NCBI GenBank assembly: GCA_016125555.1
Contig: WGLN01000003.1
Span: 1 to 64,000 of the forward strand
Length of the DNA stretch: 64,000 nt
Source of the DNA: Porphyrobacter sp.
GTDB lineage: Bacteria > Pseudomonadota > Alphaproteobacteria > Sphingomonadales > Sphingomonadaceae
Direction of reading: 5' to 3'
The position numbers and the translations under genes were made by a program. Shown here piece by piece: positions 21,346 through 31,684 of this stretch; position 1 is the first letter of the stretch; each line of letters starts with the position of its first letter. The notes below the pieces were generated by a model that made no database searches, was not told the DNA's origin, and saw only the letters and a list, made by a program, of their open reading frames with translations.

Positions 21346-22247
21346 CAGAAGTAACCTTCCTGCTTCTTGTCTTCCATGCTCGCCGACTGGCCCTTGTCGA
21401 TCGCGCGGCCCTGCCGCTCCGAACCGGTGGCGAGCAGCATCTCCTGGATGATGTGGTTCATCTCGGTCGCCTCGGACAGCGTTGCACCGGTGAGCGGATA
21501 GCAGCCGAGCGTGCGGAAGCGCACCGAACGGGTCACCGGTTCCTCGCCGGGTTCGAGCCGGAAGCGTTCGTCGTCGACCACCAGCAGCATCCCATCACGC
21601 TCCACGGTGGGACGCGGCTTGCTGAAGTAGAGCGGGACGATGTCGATCTTTTCCAGCGCGATATATTGCCAGATGTCGAGCTCGGTCCAGTTCGAGATCG
21701 GGAAGACGCGGATGCTCTCCCCCTTGTTCTTCCTGGCATTGTAGAGGTTCCACAGTTCGGGGCGCTGGTTCTTCGGGTCCCAGCGGTGCGCGGCGGTGCG
21801 GAAGGAGAAGATGCGTTCCTTCGCCCGCGCCTTTTCCTCGTCGCGCCGCCCGCCGCCGAAGGCCGCATCGAAGCCGTGGGCGGTGAGCGCACGCTTGAGC
21901 GGGTCGGTGAGCTGCGCCTGACTGTAGAGCGCGCTGCCCGTGTCGAAGGGGTTGATCCCCTGTGCCTCGGCCTCCTCGTTCTCGGCGACGATCAGCTTGA
22001 GGCCATATTCTTGCACCGTCCGGTCGCGGTGGGCGATGAGGTCCTTGAAGTCCCACCCGCTCGCGACGTGCAGCATCGGGAAGGGCGGGGGCGCCGGATA
22101 GAAGGCCTTGCGCGCCAAGTGCAGCATCACCGAGGAATCCTTGCCCACCGAATAAAGCATCACCGGGTTTTCCGCCTCGGCGACGACCTCGCGGAAGATG
22201 TGGATGCTCTCGGCCTCGAGCCGTTCGAGATGAGTCAGATTGCGCAT
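21345..22247 (-). CDS. cysD: sulfate adenylyltransferase subunit 2 (ATP sulfurylase small subunit)
   Basis: A 300-residue PP-loop enzyme that adenylylates sulfate. [20 protein letters not shown] is the PP-loop (SxGKDS). [14 protein letters not shown] follows; most CysD proteins have HVDTTWKF here, so this is a small deviation. [18 protein letters not shown] and [17 protein letters not shown] are diagnostic for the family, and the protein ends KKQEGYF. The start [10 protein letters not shown] at 22247 matches the family; the longer open frame upstream does not. It is first in the leftward cysD-cysNC-cysQ operon. The 167-base gap to the divergent CoA-transferase gene should hold both promoters; I see no clear operator in it. 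Confidence 0.96.
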   Translation of the reverse strand: MRNLTHLERLEAESIHIFREVVAEAENPVMLYSVGKDSSVMLHLARKAFYPAPPPFPMLHVASGWDFKDLIAHRDRTVQEYGLKLIVAENEEAEAQGINPFDTGSALYSQAQLTDPLKRALTAHGFDAAFGGGRRDEEKARAKERIFSFRTAAHRWDPKNQRPELWNLYNARKNKGESIRVFPISNWTELDIWQYIALEKIDIVPLYFSKPRPTVERDGMLLVVDDERFRLEPGEEPVTRSVRFRTLGCYPLTGATLSEATEMNHIIQEMLLATGSERQGRAIDKGQSASMEDKKQEGYF

Positions 22248-22414
22248 GGCGATGCAGCTATAAGCGCTGGCGGCGGCGACAAGCAATTTTGCCTTTGCAC
22301 CGGGATGGAGCGACTTGGGCGGCGGACGGATCGGCAGCGCGCCGGGGCTGGCGATGAGGGGACTTGCTCTCGGGCAGCGGTCGCGCCACAGACGCGGGCC
22401 AAAGGGAGAGAGAC

Positions 22415-23497
22415 ATGAACCAGCCAAGCGGGCCGCTTGCCGGCCTCAGGGTCATCGAATTCAGCGGCATCGGGCCCGGCCCGCACGTCGCGATGCTGCT
22501 CGCCGATCTCGGCGCCGAGGTGGTGCGGATCGAACGCCCGGGGACGCAGGTCTCGAACCCGGTGGTCGAGCGGGCGCGGCACCGGCTCGCGCTCGACCTC
22601 AAGAGCGAGGAAGGGCGCGCCCAATGCCGCGCGGCAGCGGCGCTCGCCGACGTGCTGATCGAGGGCTTCCGCCCCGGCGTGATGGAGCGCCTCGGGCTGG
22701 GGCCGGAGGAACTGCTCGGGGCGAATCCGCGCCTCGTCTATGCGCGGATGACCGGCTGGGGGCAGGACGGGCCGCTGGCGCAGGCCGCGGGGCACGACAT
22801 CAACTACATCGCGATCACCGGCGCGCTTTCGGCGGTCGGCAAGGCGGGAGAGACCGCCACCCCGCCGCAGAACCTCGTTGGCGATTTCGGCGGCGGGTCG
22901 ATGTATTGCGCCTTCGGGATCATGGCCGCACTCTATGAGCGCGAGCGTTCGGGCAAGGGTCAGGTGGTCGATGCCGCGATCGTCGACGGGGCGACCAGCC
23001 TGATGAGCTTCTTCTTCGGCGTTCGCGGGCGGCCCTTCATCACCACCGAGCGGGGGCGCGGGATGCTGGGCGGCGCAGCGCATTTCTACCGCTGCTTCAA
23101 GTGCGCCGACGGCAAGGAGGTGTCGGTCGGGGCGATCGAGCCGCAGTTCTACGCCGAGCTGCTCGCCAAGGCGGGCGCACCCGAGGCCCTCGCGCAGGGC
23201 CAGATGAACCCCGCCAACTGGGACGACTATGCCGAAAGGCTCGCCGCGCTGTTCGCCACGAAGACGCAGGCCGAATGGTGCGAACTTCTCGAAGGTTCGG
23301 ATGCCTGCTTCGCCCCGGTGCTCGAACTCGACGAGGCGCGGGGGCATCCGCACATGAAGGCGCGCGGCGCTTATGTGCAGCACGACGGCGAATGGCACAC
23401 CGCCCCCGCGCCCCGGTTCAGCCGCACGCCCGGCAGCGTCCGGTCGAGCGCGGAGGACGGCGCGGCGGTCATCGCCCGCTGGCAGGAGGCCTCGTGA
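22415..23497 (+). CDS. CaiB/BaiF family, alpha-methylacyl-CoA racemase-like
   Basis: A 360-residue class III CoA-transferase-fold protein. [20 protein letters not shown] and [13 protein letters not shown] open it. The three residues needed by alpha-methylacyl-CoA racemases are all present: His127 (GHDINYIAI), Asp157 (GDFGGGSM) and Glu242 (VGAIEPQFY), at the spacing seen in the mycobacterial enzyme. It therefore more likely inverts the alpha carbon of 2-methylacyl-CoA than transfers CoA. The ATG follows AAGGGAGAG. The stop overlaps the next gene's ATG by one base, so it is coupled to the MaoC gene. Confidence 0.9.
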   Translation: MNQPSGPLAGLRVIEFSGIGPGPHVAMLLADLGAEVVRIERPGTQVSNPVVERARHRLALDLKSEEGRAQCRAAAALADVLIEGFRPGVMERLGLGPEELLGANPRLVYARMTGWGQDGPLAQAAGHDINYIAITGALSAVGKAGETATPPQNLVGDFGGGSMYCAFGIMAALYERERSGKGQVVDAAIVDGATSLMSFFFGVRGRPFITTERGRGMLGGAAHFYRCFKCADGKEVSVGAIEPQFYAELLAKAGAPEALAQGQMNPANWDDYAERLAALFATKTQAEWCELLEGSDACFAPVLELDEARGHPHMKARGAYVQHDGEWHTAPAPRFSRTPGSVRSSAEDGAAVIARWQEAS

Positions 23498-23946
23498 TGG
23501 CGGGCCGCTATTTCGAAGAATGGCAGGTGGGCGACCGGATCGAGCACGCGATCCGCCGCACCGTGACCGAGACCGACAACCTGCTGTTCTCGACCATGAC
23601 CCACAACCCGCAGCCGCTGCATCTCGATGTCGAGGCGGCCAGGGCGAGCGGGTTCGGGCAGATCCTCGTCAATTCGACCTTCACCTTCAGCCTCCTGGTC
23701 GGGCTCTCGGTGGGCGACACGACGCTCGGCACGCTGGTCGCCAATCTCGGCTTCAACAATGTCGTCACGCCCGCGCCGGTGTTCATCGGCGACACGCTGC
23801 GCGCCGCGACCGAGGTGAAGGAGCTGCGCGAGAGCAAGTCGCGGCCCGAAGCCGGGATCGTCACCTTCCTTCACGAGATGCGCAACCAGCGCGACGAAGT
23901 GGTGTGCCGCTGCGAGCGGTCAGCTTTGCTGCAGCGCCGCGCCTAG
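23497..23946 (+). CDS. MaoC-family acyl-CoA dehydratase/hydratase
   Basis: A 149-residue hot-dog-fold protein. [20 protein letters not shown] is the usual MaoC opening. The catalytic pair is in [18 protein letters not shown] (Asp/Asn and His of the R-hydratase signature), followed by [20 protein letters not shown]. It probably hydrates or dehydrates a methyl-branched enoyl-CoA linked to the racemase next to it. GGAGG lies seven bases before the ATG, and the TGATG junction couples it to the gene upstream. Its last 27 bases overlap the convergent efflux gene. Confidence 0.88.
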   Translation: MAGRYFEEWQVGDRIEHAIRRTVTETDNLLFSTMTHNPQPLHLDVEAARASGFGQILVNSTFTFSLLVGLSVGDTTLGTLVANLGFNNVVTPAPVFIGDTLRAATEVKELRESKSRPEAGIVTFLHEMRNQRDEVVCRCERSALLQRRA

Positions 23947-25368
23947 GCTCTCGTTCCCGCCGCCCAGCGCCTGCCACAGCAGGATGCGCGCCCGCGCTGC
24001 GCGGCCGAGCGCCGCCGCGGCGCGTTCGCCGCTGGCATCGGCGGCGCGGCGCGCCTCGAGCACTTCGAGGAAGCTCGCAAGCCCGGCCCTGAAGCGCGTA
24101 TCGGCAAGCGCCGCGGCGCGTTGCAACTGATCGCGCTCGCTGATTGCGGCCTCTGCCTCGGTGTCGGCCGCGGCGACGAGGCCGTAGGCAGCTTCCGCAT
24201 CGCCGAGCGCCTGGAACACCGCGCCGCGATAGGCGGCGAAGGCGGCGCGCTTGTCGGCGGCGGCGGCGTCGATCTGCGCGCCGACGCGCCCGAAATCGAG
24301 CAGCGGCCCGGCAACCCCGGCCGCAAGCGAGCCGACCACCGAATTGGAATCGAACAGGTTCGCCGGATCGAAGGCGAGCAGGCCGAGAACCCCGGAAAGC
24401 GTGAGGCGCGGGAAGCGCGCGCGCGCCGCGGCGGCGAGATCGGCATCGCTCGCGGCAAGGCTGGCGGCGGCGGCGGCGACATCCGGGCGGTTGGCGAGCA
24501 GTTCGGAGGGCAGGGCCGCCGGGGCGGGCTGCGCCTCAGCCAGAGTGCCGGTCCCTGCCAATGCGGCCGAGACGCTCGCCGCATCGCTGGCAGTCAGTGT
24601 CACCAGCCGGCCGACGATGCGCGCCCGATCGCTGGCGAGCGCGACGAGCCGCGCGCGCGACGCACTCGCGGCGGCCTCGGCACGCACCCGGTCGAAGCCG
24701 GGGGCAATGCCGGCCTTCTCGCGCACGCCAGCCAGCTCCGCGAGGCGGTCGGCGGCGGCAAGATCGGCCTGGATCGCGGCGGCGCGGGCATCGAGCACCC
24801 GCCAGTCGGTGACGCTCGCGGCGATCTCTGCGAGCAGCGCGATGCGCACGCCCCGGGCCTGTGCGCTGGCCGCGTCGATCCGCGCGCGCGCGGCCCTTTC
24901 CTGCGCCTTCAAACGCCCGAAGATGTCCGCATCCCAACTGGCGGTCAGGTTCGCGCCATAGGAGGTCTGTTCGGCGGGAATGAAGCCCGATTGCCCGGCC
25001 TGTCCGAACTGCGCGGTGTTGATCCGGTTGCGCTTCACGTTGGCATCGGCGGTGACGTTGGGCAGGCGCTCGGCCCCCGCGCGGCGCGCGCCGGCTCGGG
25101 CGTTTTCGATCCGCGCTGCGGCCTCGGCGAGGGTCGGCGAGGCGGCGAGAGCGGTGGTGGACAGCGCGCGGAAGGCCGGGTCCTGCTGGGGCAGCAGACC
25201 CGCCAGCGCAGCGCCCGAAGCGGCATCCGGGCGATAGAAGAAGCTTTCCGGCAGGTCGGGCGTCGGCGTCGCGATCTCGGGCGCGGGCTGCATCGCGCAG
25301 GCGGCGAGCGCGAGCGGCAGCAGGACCGCGGCGGTTTTCGCCCGCAGGCGGGAGGGCGCGCGGGGCAT
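23920..25368 (-). CDS. outer-membrane efflux lipoprotein (TolC/OprM/NodT type)
   Basis: A 482-residue outer-membrane factor. The N-terminus is a lipoprotein signal ([10 protein letters not shown], cysteine at residue 24). Two repeated TolC domains with long alanine-rich coiled-coil helices follow (about 80-260 and 290-470). [22 protein letters not shown] and [11 protein letters not shown] are family landmarks. It forms the exit duct for the DevC-type ABC exporter encoded just upstream, with its start only three bases past the HlyD stop. It overlaps the convergent MaoC gene by 27 bases. Confidence 0.93.
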   Translation of the reverse strand: MPRAPSRLRAKTAAVLLPLALAACAMQPAPEIATPTPDLPESFFYRPDAASGAALAGLLPQQDPAFRALSTTALAASPTLAEAAARIENARAGARRAGAERLPNVTADANVKRNRINTAQFGQAGQSGFIPAEQTSYGANLTASWDADIFGRLKAQERAARARIDAASAQARGVRIALLAEIAASVTDWRVLDARAAAIQADLAAADRLAELAGVREKAGIAPGFDRVRAEAAASASRARLVALASDRARIVGRLVTLTASDAASVSAALAGTGTLAEAQPAPAALPSELLANRPDVAAAAASLAASDADLAAAARARFPRLTLSGVLGLLAFDPANLFDSNSVVGSLAAGVAGPLLDFGRVGAQIDAAAADKRAAFAAYRGAVFQALGDAEAAYGLVAAADTEAEAAISERDQLQRAAALADTRFRAGLASFLEVLEARRAADASGERAAAALGRAARARILLWQALGGGNESLGAALQQS

Positions 25369-25371
25369 GGC

Positions 25372-26364
25372 TCAGCCCTCCTCGTCGGAAGGCGCGGACT
25401 TCGCCGGGATGAAGGCGTCGACCTGCTGCCCCACGCGGAAGTCCTCGGTTTCGGGCAGGGCGTAGATCAGCTGGAGCACCCGCACGTCGACCCGCTCGGC
25501 GGCGCTGTTGGTGAGCGACTTCTTGGGCACGACCTGCGGCTCGGCGCGCACGAAGGTCGCCTTCACGCGCAGCTCGGCCGCGCCGCGCGGGCTGACCACG
25601 GCCGGCGCGCCCAGCTTGACGCGTGCGGCCTCGTTCTCGTCGATGTCGATGCGCACGTGGAGCGGATCGGTCTGGCCCATCTGGATGAAGGGCTGGCTGT
25701 TGCCGCCGCCCTGCGTCGCAACGAATTCGCCCGGGCGAATGTTCACGGCGAGAATTTCGCCCGCGATCGGCGCACGCACGGTCAGCCGCTCGATCTCGGT
25801 GCGCGCCGCCGCGGCGGCGGCCTCGGCGCTGGCGAGACGCGCACGGGCGAGGGCAAGGCGGCTGGTTGCGGCGGCTTCCTCGCCCTCGGCGCGGATCACC
25901 TCGGAACGGCTCACCGCGGCCGGATCGCTGAGGCTGCGATAGAGATCGAGCTGCTGGCGGGCGGTGCGCTGTGCAGTCATCGCCTCGGCAATCGCGGCGC
26001 GCGCCTCGGTGATGGCGGCGCCCGCCTCGGCGAGATTGGCCCGCGCTGCGCGGGCATCGACAAGGAACAGCACCTCGCCCTTGACGACCTTGTCGCCGGG
26101 CCTGACGCGCACGTCGGTGACAAGCCCGGCCAGAGCCGAGCCGATGTCGATGACCTCGCTCGCCGGTTCGACCAGTCCGGAACCCGCGACCCGTGGTTCA
26201 TCGGCGAGTTCACCCACCGCCTTGGGCGGCTCGCGGCCGGGTTCGGCCAAGGTGCGCTCGGGCTGGCCGCGGACGATGAAGAACACGGCGACGGCGAGGC
26301 CGATGACGGCGATGATCGGCAGGATCTGCCGCGAGAAGCTCAGGTTGCGGGGCAGCAGGGCCAT
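25372..26364 (-). CDS. HlyD/DevB-type periplasmic membrane-fusion protein
   Basis: A 330-residue adaptor with one N-terminal membrane helix (about residues 13-31). The lipoyl half-motif IGSALAGLVTDVRVRPGDKV opens the domain, a helical hairpin (about 100-195) follows, and the second half is LTVRAPIAGEILAVNIRPGE. The beta-barrel segment has QPFIQMGQTDPLHVRIDIDE. It bridges the ABC permease and the TolC-like duct. It is third in the four-gene operon and 54 bases from the ATPase gene. Confidence 0.92.
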   Translation of the reverse strand: MALLPRNLSFSRQILPIIAVIGLAVAVFFIVRGQPERTLAEPGREPPKAVGELADEPRVAGSGLVEPASEVIDIGSALAGLVTDVRVRPGDKVVKGEVLFLVDARAARANLAEAGAAITEARAAIAEAMTAQRTARQQLDLYRSLSDPAAVSRSEVIRAEGEEAAATSRLALARARLASAEAAAAAARTEIERLTVRAPIAGEILAVNIRPGEFVATQGGGNSQPFIQMGQTDPLHVRIDIDENEAARVKLGAPAVVSPRGAAELRVKATFVRAEPQVVPKKSLTNSAAERVDVRVLQLIYALPETEDFRVGQQVDAFIPAKSAPSDEEG

Positions 26365-26418
26365 GGTGTCCTCGATGGATCGGTGAGGGAGAGGGAGGGG
26401 CGGTTCGGGCGGGCGCGA

Positions 26419-27150
26419 TCAGTGGTCATCGGGCATCTCCTTGCCGTCATGCGTGATGCGTCCGTCCTCGAGCACGATGATGCGGTCGGCGAGATCGAAG
26501 ATGCGGTTGTCATGGGTGACGATGATGCAGGCCCGGTCGGGCGCCACCGCGACCTCGCGCAGCAGGTCCATCACCCGCCGCCCCGAACGCGCGTCGAGCG
26601 CGGCGGTGGGCTCGTCGCAGACGACGAGGCGCGGTTCGTGGACCAGCGCACGGGCGATCGCGACGCGCTGCTGCTGTCCGCCCGAAAGCTGGTTGGGCAG
26701 CTTGTCGGCCTGGTCGCCGATGTTGAGCTTGTCGAGCAGCACCTTGGCCCTGGCGCGCGCCTCGTCGAGTGGCACCCCCTGGGCGATCAGCGGCACCGCG
26801 GCATTCGCGGCGGCATCGATCGAGGGGATCAGATTGTACTGCTGGAAGATGAAGCCGATGTTGTTGAGGCGGAAATTGACGAGGTCGCTGTCCGAGAGCC
26901 CGTAGATGTCGGTGCCGAACACCTTCACCTCGCCCATCGTCGGCCAAAGGATGCCGCACATGATCGAGATCAGCGTCGTCTTGCCCGATCCGCTTTCCCC
27001 CACGACATAGGTGAGCTCGCCCGAGCGGATGTCGGTATCGATGCCGTGGAGCACCCGGATGGTGCTCTGCCCGGCCACGAACTCGCGCACGATGCCGCGC
27101 GCGCAGATTGCGGCTTCGGGGGCGCATCCGCCGATCGCGGTGGTGTCCAT
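26419..27150 (-). CDS. ABC transporter ATP-binding protein (DevA/MacB/LolD type)
   Basis: A 243-residue ATPase. Walker A is GESGSGKTTL, the Q-loop is FIFQQYNLIPS, the ABC signature is LSGGQQQRVAIARAL, Walker B is LVVCDEPTAALD and the H-loop is IIVTHDNRIF. The start ATG at 27150 (MDTTAIGG) has GGAGG six bases upstream; earlier in-frame starts lie inside the permease gene. DevA/MacB-type ATPases power export of glycolipids, lipoproteins or toxic compounds through a tripartite pump. The substrate here is unknown. Confidence 0.94.
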   Translation of the reverse strand: MDTTAIGGCAPEAAICARGIVREFVAGQSTIRVLHGIDTDIRSGELTYVVGESGSGKTTLISIMCGILWPTMGEVKVFGTDIYGLSDSDLVNFRLNNIGFIFQQYNLIPSIDAAANAAVPLIAQGVPLDEARARAKVLLDKLNIGDQADKLPNQLSGGQQQRVAIARALVHEPRLVVCDEPTAALDARSGRRVMDLLREVAVAPDRACIIVTHDNRIFDLADRIIVLEDGRITHDGKEMPDDH

Positions 27151-27164
27151 GATCGCCTCCGAAC

Positions 27165-28301
27165 TCACCGGAACACCGCCGCCGGTTCGGTGCGCAGCAC
27201 ACTCCTGAGCGCGGTCCAGCCGGTCAGCGCGAGGATCAGCGCCACCGCACCGAGGCTGATCAGCGGGATCTGCCACGGGATGTAGAAGCCCTTGAACTGC
27301 GGGACGCCGGAGAAGCCCCAGATGAACAGCACCGTGCCCATCACCCCCAGCGCATAGCCGATCGCACCCACCAGCCCGGCCTGCGCCGCCACCATGCGCA
27401 CGATCTTGGCGTTGGTGACGCCGATCGCCTTCAAGGCGCCGAACTGCTTGATGTTGTCGCGGATGAACAGGCTGAAGGTCAGCCCGACGATCGCCACCCC
27501 GACCACGAAGCCGAGAAACACCGTGATGCCGAAATTGGTCGGAATGCCGGTGTTCTGGATGATGAAGTCGATGCCCGATTGCGCGAACGCGTCGCGGGTC
27601 AGGGCCTTCAGCCCGGTCTGACGGGTTATGCGCTGGGCGACCTCCTTCGGGTCGGCGCCCGGGCTCACCCCGGCGAGCACGAAGGACAGGCGGTTGCGTG
27701 TGCCCGGGACGTAATTCAGCGCACGGCTGTATTTGGTGTAGAGCGTCACCTGGCTGGTGAAGCTCGGGATCGAATCCGCCACGCCGCGGATCACCGCGCG
27801 CTGGTCGTTGAGCTCGAGCCGTTGCCCGACCGGGTCCTCGCCCGGCTGGAACATGTTGGTGACCCCGACATCGTCGATCAGCACTGCGTCGGGCTCGGAC
27901 AGCACGTCGCGCGAGCCCTTGGCCATGTTGCGTGGGAGGCCGATCAGGGTGGCATCATCGACCCCGATCACCGACACCCCCTCGAGATCGCCGGTGCTGG
28001 TGCGAACCGCGGCGGTGGCGCGCAGCTGGGGGACGGCCCATTCGACGCCCGGAACCGAGCGCACCTCGTCGAGCGCGGTCGAGGGCATCTCGTACTTGAC
28101 CTCGGTGGTGCGGCTCACCGGGTCCATCACCCAGATCTGCGCATTGGGCGAATTGAAGACCCCGCTCGCCCCGCGCTCGATGAGGTTGACGAAGATCGTC
28201 AGCTGCTGGGTGATGAGCAGGGTGGAAAAGGCAATGCCGAACAACAGCCCGTAGAACTTCTGGGCGTCGCCGGTGAGCATCCTGATGGCAATCCAGAGCA
28301 C
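27165..28301 (-). CDS. ABC transporter permease (DevC/FtsX family)
   Basis: A 378-residue inner-membrane permease. One helix near residues 16-36 precedes a large periplasmic domain (about 50-245), then three helices (about 258-280, 305-328 and 345-365), the MacB/FtsX topology. The cytoplasmic loop IRDNIKQFGALKAIGVTNAK contacts the ATPase and is the FtsX-family mark. The overall layout (LTGDAQKFYGLLFGIAFSTL at the start) follows cyanobacterial DevC. First gene of the operon permease-ATPase-HlyD-TolC, facing a TetR regulator across a 92-base promoter region. Confidence 0.9.
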   Translation of the reverse strand: MLWIAIRMLTGDAQKFYGLLFGIAFSTLLITQQLTIFVNLIERGASGVFNSPNAQIWVMDPVSRTTEVKYEMPSTALDEVRSVPGVEWAVPQLRATAAVRTSTGDLEGVSVIGVDDATLIGLPRNMAKGSRDVLSEPDAVLIDDVGVTNMFQPGEDPVGQRLELNDQRAVIRGVADSIPSFTSQVTLYTKYSRALNYVPGTRNRLSFVLAGVSPGADPKEVAQRITRQTGLKALTRDAFAQSGIDFIIQNTGIPTNFGITVFLGFVVGVAIVGLTFSLFIRDNIKQFGALKAIGVTNAKIVRMVAAQAGLVGAIGYALGVMGTVLFIWGFSGVPQFKGFYIPWQIPLISLGAVALILALTGWTALRSVLRTEPAAVFR

Positions 28302-28357
28302 GCGGGGAACCTTTGGTCGGAGGCGGGGTTGCGTGGAGAGGCGAATCGCCGCATTAT

Positions 28358-28391
28358 TGAACGGTCGCGTTTAAATGAACGGAGCCGTTCA
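28358..28391. promoter_or_regulatory. tandem palindromic operator, probably for the adjacent TetR regulator
   Basis: Two 16-bp palindromes sit side by side in the 92-base region between the efflux operon and the tetR gene. The right one, TGAACGGAGCCGTTCA (28376-28391), is a perfect 7-bp inverted repeat with a 2-bp spacer. The left one, TGAACGGTCGCGTTTA (28358-28373), matches at 5 of 7 positions. Their centres are 18 bp apart. The right site reaches to three bases before the TTG start of the regulator. This is the size and position of a TetR/AcrR autorepression operator. Binding is inferred. Confidence 0.75.
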
Positions 28392-28393
28392 CT

Positions 28394-29056
28394 TTGTCAA
28401 TCCGCGGTTCATCCGCAAGCCCCGGCGCCAAGCGGCCGCGCCGCGCAGGCCGTCCGTTCGACGCCGCCAAGCGGCGCGCGATCCTCGATACCGCCGCGCA
28501 TCACTTCTTTCGCAACGGCTATGCCGCGACCGCGATCGAGCAGGTCGCCGCCGACGCGGGAGTCTCGAAAGTCACGATCTACAACCAGTTCGGAGACAAA
28601 CGCGCGCTGTTCGGCGCGACCGTGGAATGCGAATGCGAGAAGGTGCGCGGCCACTTCTCGCTCGAGGCGATGCCTTCGGGCACGATCCGCGACCGGCTGC
28701 TGGCGATCGGCGAGGCGATGCACGCCTTCCTGCACCGCCCCGAGATGATCCAGTTCGAGCGCCGCATCGCCGCCGAAACCGAGCATGATCCGGCGGTCGG
28801 CGCGGCGTTCCTCGAGGCCGGGCCGCGGCGCATGAAGCGCGCCTTTGCCGCCTGGCTCGGCCATGCGGCCGCCGCGGGTGAGCTCGTGGTCGCGGACCTC
28901 GAGCTTGCCGCCGAACAGTTCGTCTCGATGTGCAAGGGCATGGGCGATCTCGAACGCCGCTTCGGGGCCGAGATCCCGGCCGAGCAAAACAACCAGCGCA
29001 TCGCGGGCGCGGTCGAGGTGTTTCTCGCCGCCTACGGGACCGCGCGCGATCGATAA
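28394..29056 (+). CDS. TetR/AcrR family transcriptional regulator
   Basis: A 220-residue repressor. After a basic N-terminal extension, the HTH reads RRAILDTAAHHFFRNGYAAT and IEQVAADAGVSKVTIYNQFG (about residues 27-70). The C-terminal domain is the helical ligand-binding/dimer part and ends in a region resembling AefR-type regulators. The start is a TTG directly next to the operator; no ATG fits before the HTH, and no clear ribosome-binding site is seen, so it may be translated from a near-leaderless message. It very probably represses the divergent DevC-type efflux operon and itself. Confidence 0.9.
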   Translation: MSIRGSSASPGAKRPRRAGRPFDAAKRRAILDTAAHHFFRNGYAATAIEQVAADAGVSKVTIYNQFGDKRALFGATVECECEKVRGHFSLEAMPSGTIRDRLLAIGEAMHAFLHRPEMIQFERRIAAETEHDPAVGAAFLEAGPRRMKRAFAAWLGHAAAAGELVVADLELAAEQFVSMCKGMGDLERRFGAEIPAEQNNQRIAGAVEVFLAAYGTARDR

Positions 29057-29161
29057 TCCGCACCGCCTCTTGCGCGAAAAGCGACCTTGCGCACCGGCGC
29101 GCATTATCTTGCCATTCACCTTGCGCGTCCTACATTGTGCGCGACGAAAGGAATCCATCCG

Positions 29162-31135
<1,974 letters not shown>

Positions 31136-31160
31136 GCCCTTTCACCAGCACGAAAACACA

Positions 31161-31190
31161 GGGCGCCGGAAGCAATTCCGGCGCCCTTTT
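31161..31190 (+). terminator. rho-independent terminator of ftsH
   Basis: An 11-bp perfect stem (GGGCGCCGGAA / TTCCGGCGCCC) with a GCAA loop, followed by TTTT. It begins 25 bases after the ftsH stop. Confidence 0.88.
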
Positions 31191-31251
31191 CGCGTGGTGT
31201 GTCAGCGCGCGTTCAGCCGCGCCGCGCCAGAAACGCGACCGGAGGTCCGCG

Positions 31252-31653
31252 ATGATCGTTCGCCTGCAATGGCTTGCCCTTCCCGTCATGCTCGCATGGC
31301 TTGCCCCGCCGCTCGCTGCGGAGCCCGCCACTCCGCCCGCGCTTCCGACCCTCGGCGAATGGATTGCGAGCGATCAGGCCGCGGGCCGGCTCGCGCCTTC
31401 GCCGGAGCGGACGGCCGCGCTGGAGGCCCTTCATCGGGACGTCGTCGCAGCATTGCAGGCCGCGCGCGCCGCCGAGGAGGCGCAGACGGCTTCGGGCCGG
31501 CAGACCGGCACCTGCCTGCCGCCTCCGGGAGCGGTCGAGCTTGCCTCGGACGAGATCGGCACGTGGCTCTACACCCGCCCCCAAGGTGAGTTCGGCGAGC
31601 CGCTCGAACAGGTCATGCGGCGGTTTCTGACGCACCGTTTCCCCTGTCGCTAA
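31252..31653 (+). CDS. small secreted protein with Rap1a/Tai-like C-terminus
   Basis: A 133-residue exported protein with a signal peptide (MIVRLQWLALPVMLAWLAPP, likely cut after ALAA-type residues near 23). The mature part is helical, with two cysteines: CLPPPGAVELASDEIGTWL and the terminal FPCR. The pattern Cys-x-Pro ... hydrophobic helix ... Phe-Pro-Cys at the end resembles Rap1a/Tai immunity-type proteins, in which the two cysteines form a disulfide. That link is tentative. No toxin or type VI secretion gene is nearby, so an immunity role is not supported. GGAGG lies six bases before the ATG. Confidence 0.7.
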   Translation: MIVRLQWLALPVMLAWLAPPLAAEPATPPALPTLGEWIASDQAAGRLAPSPERTAALEALHRDVVAALQAARAAEEAQTASGRQTGTCLPPPGAVELASDEIGTWLYTRPQGEFGEPLEQVMRRFLTHRFPCR

Positions 31654-31684
31654 TCCGTCTCTCCCGGCGAACCGATGGCCGCGA

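Noticed and set aside
24121..27285. A 1054-codon open frame on the plus strand across the efflux operon.
   Set aside because: It is antisense to four well-supported genes, has low-complexity Gly/Arg/Asp composition and matches no family; it is a product of high GC3.
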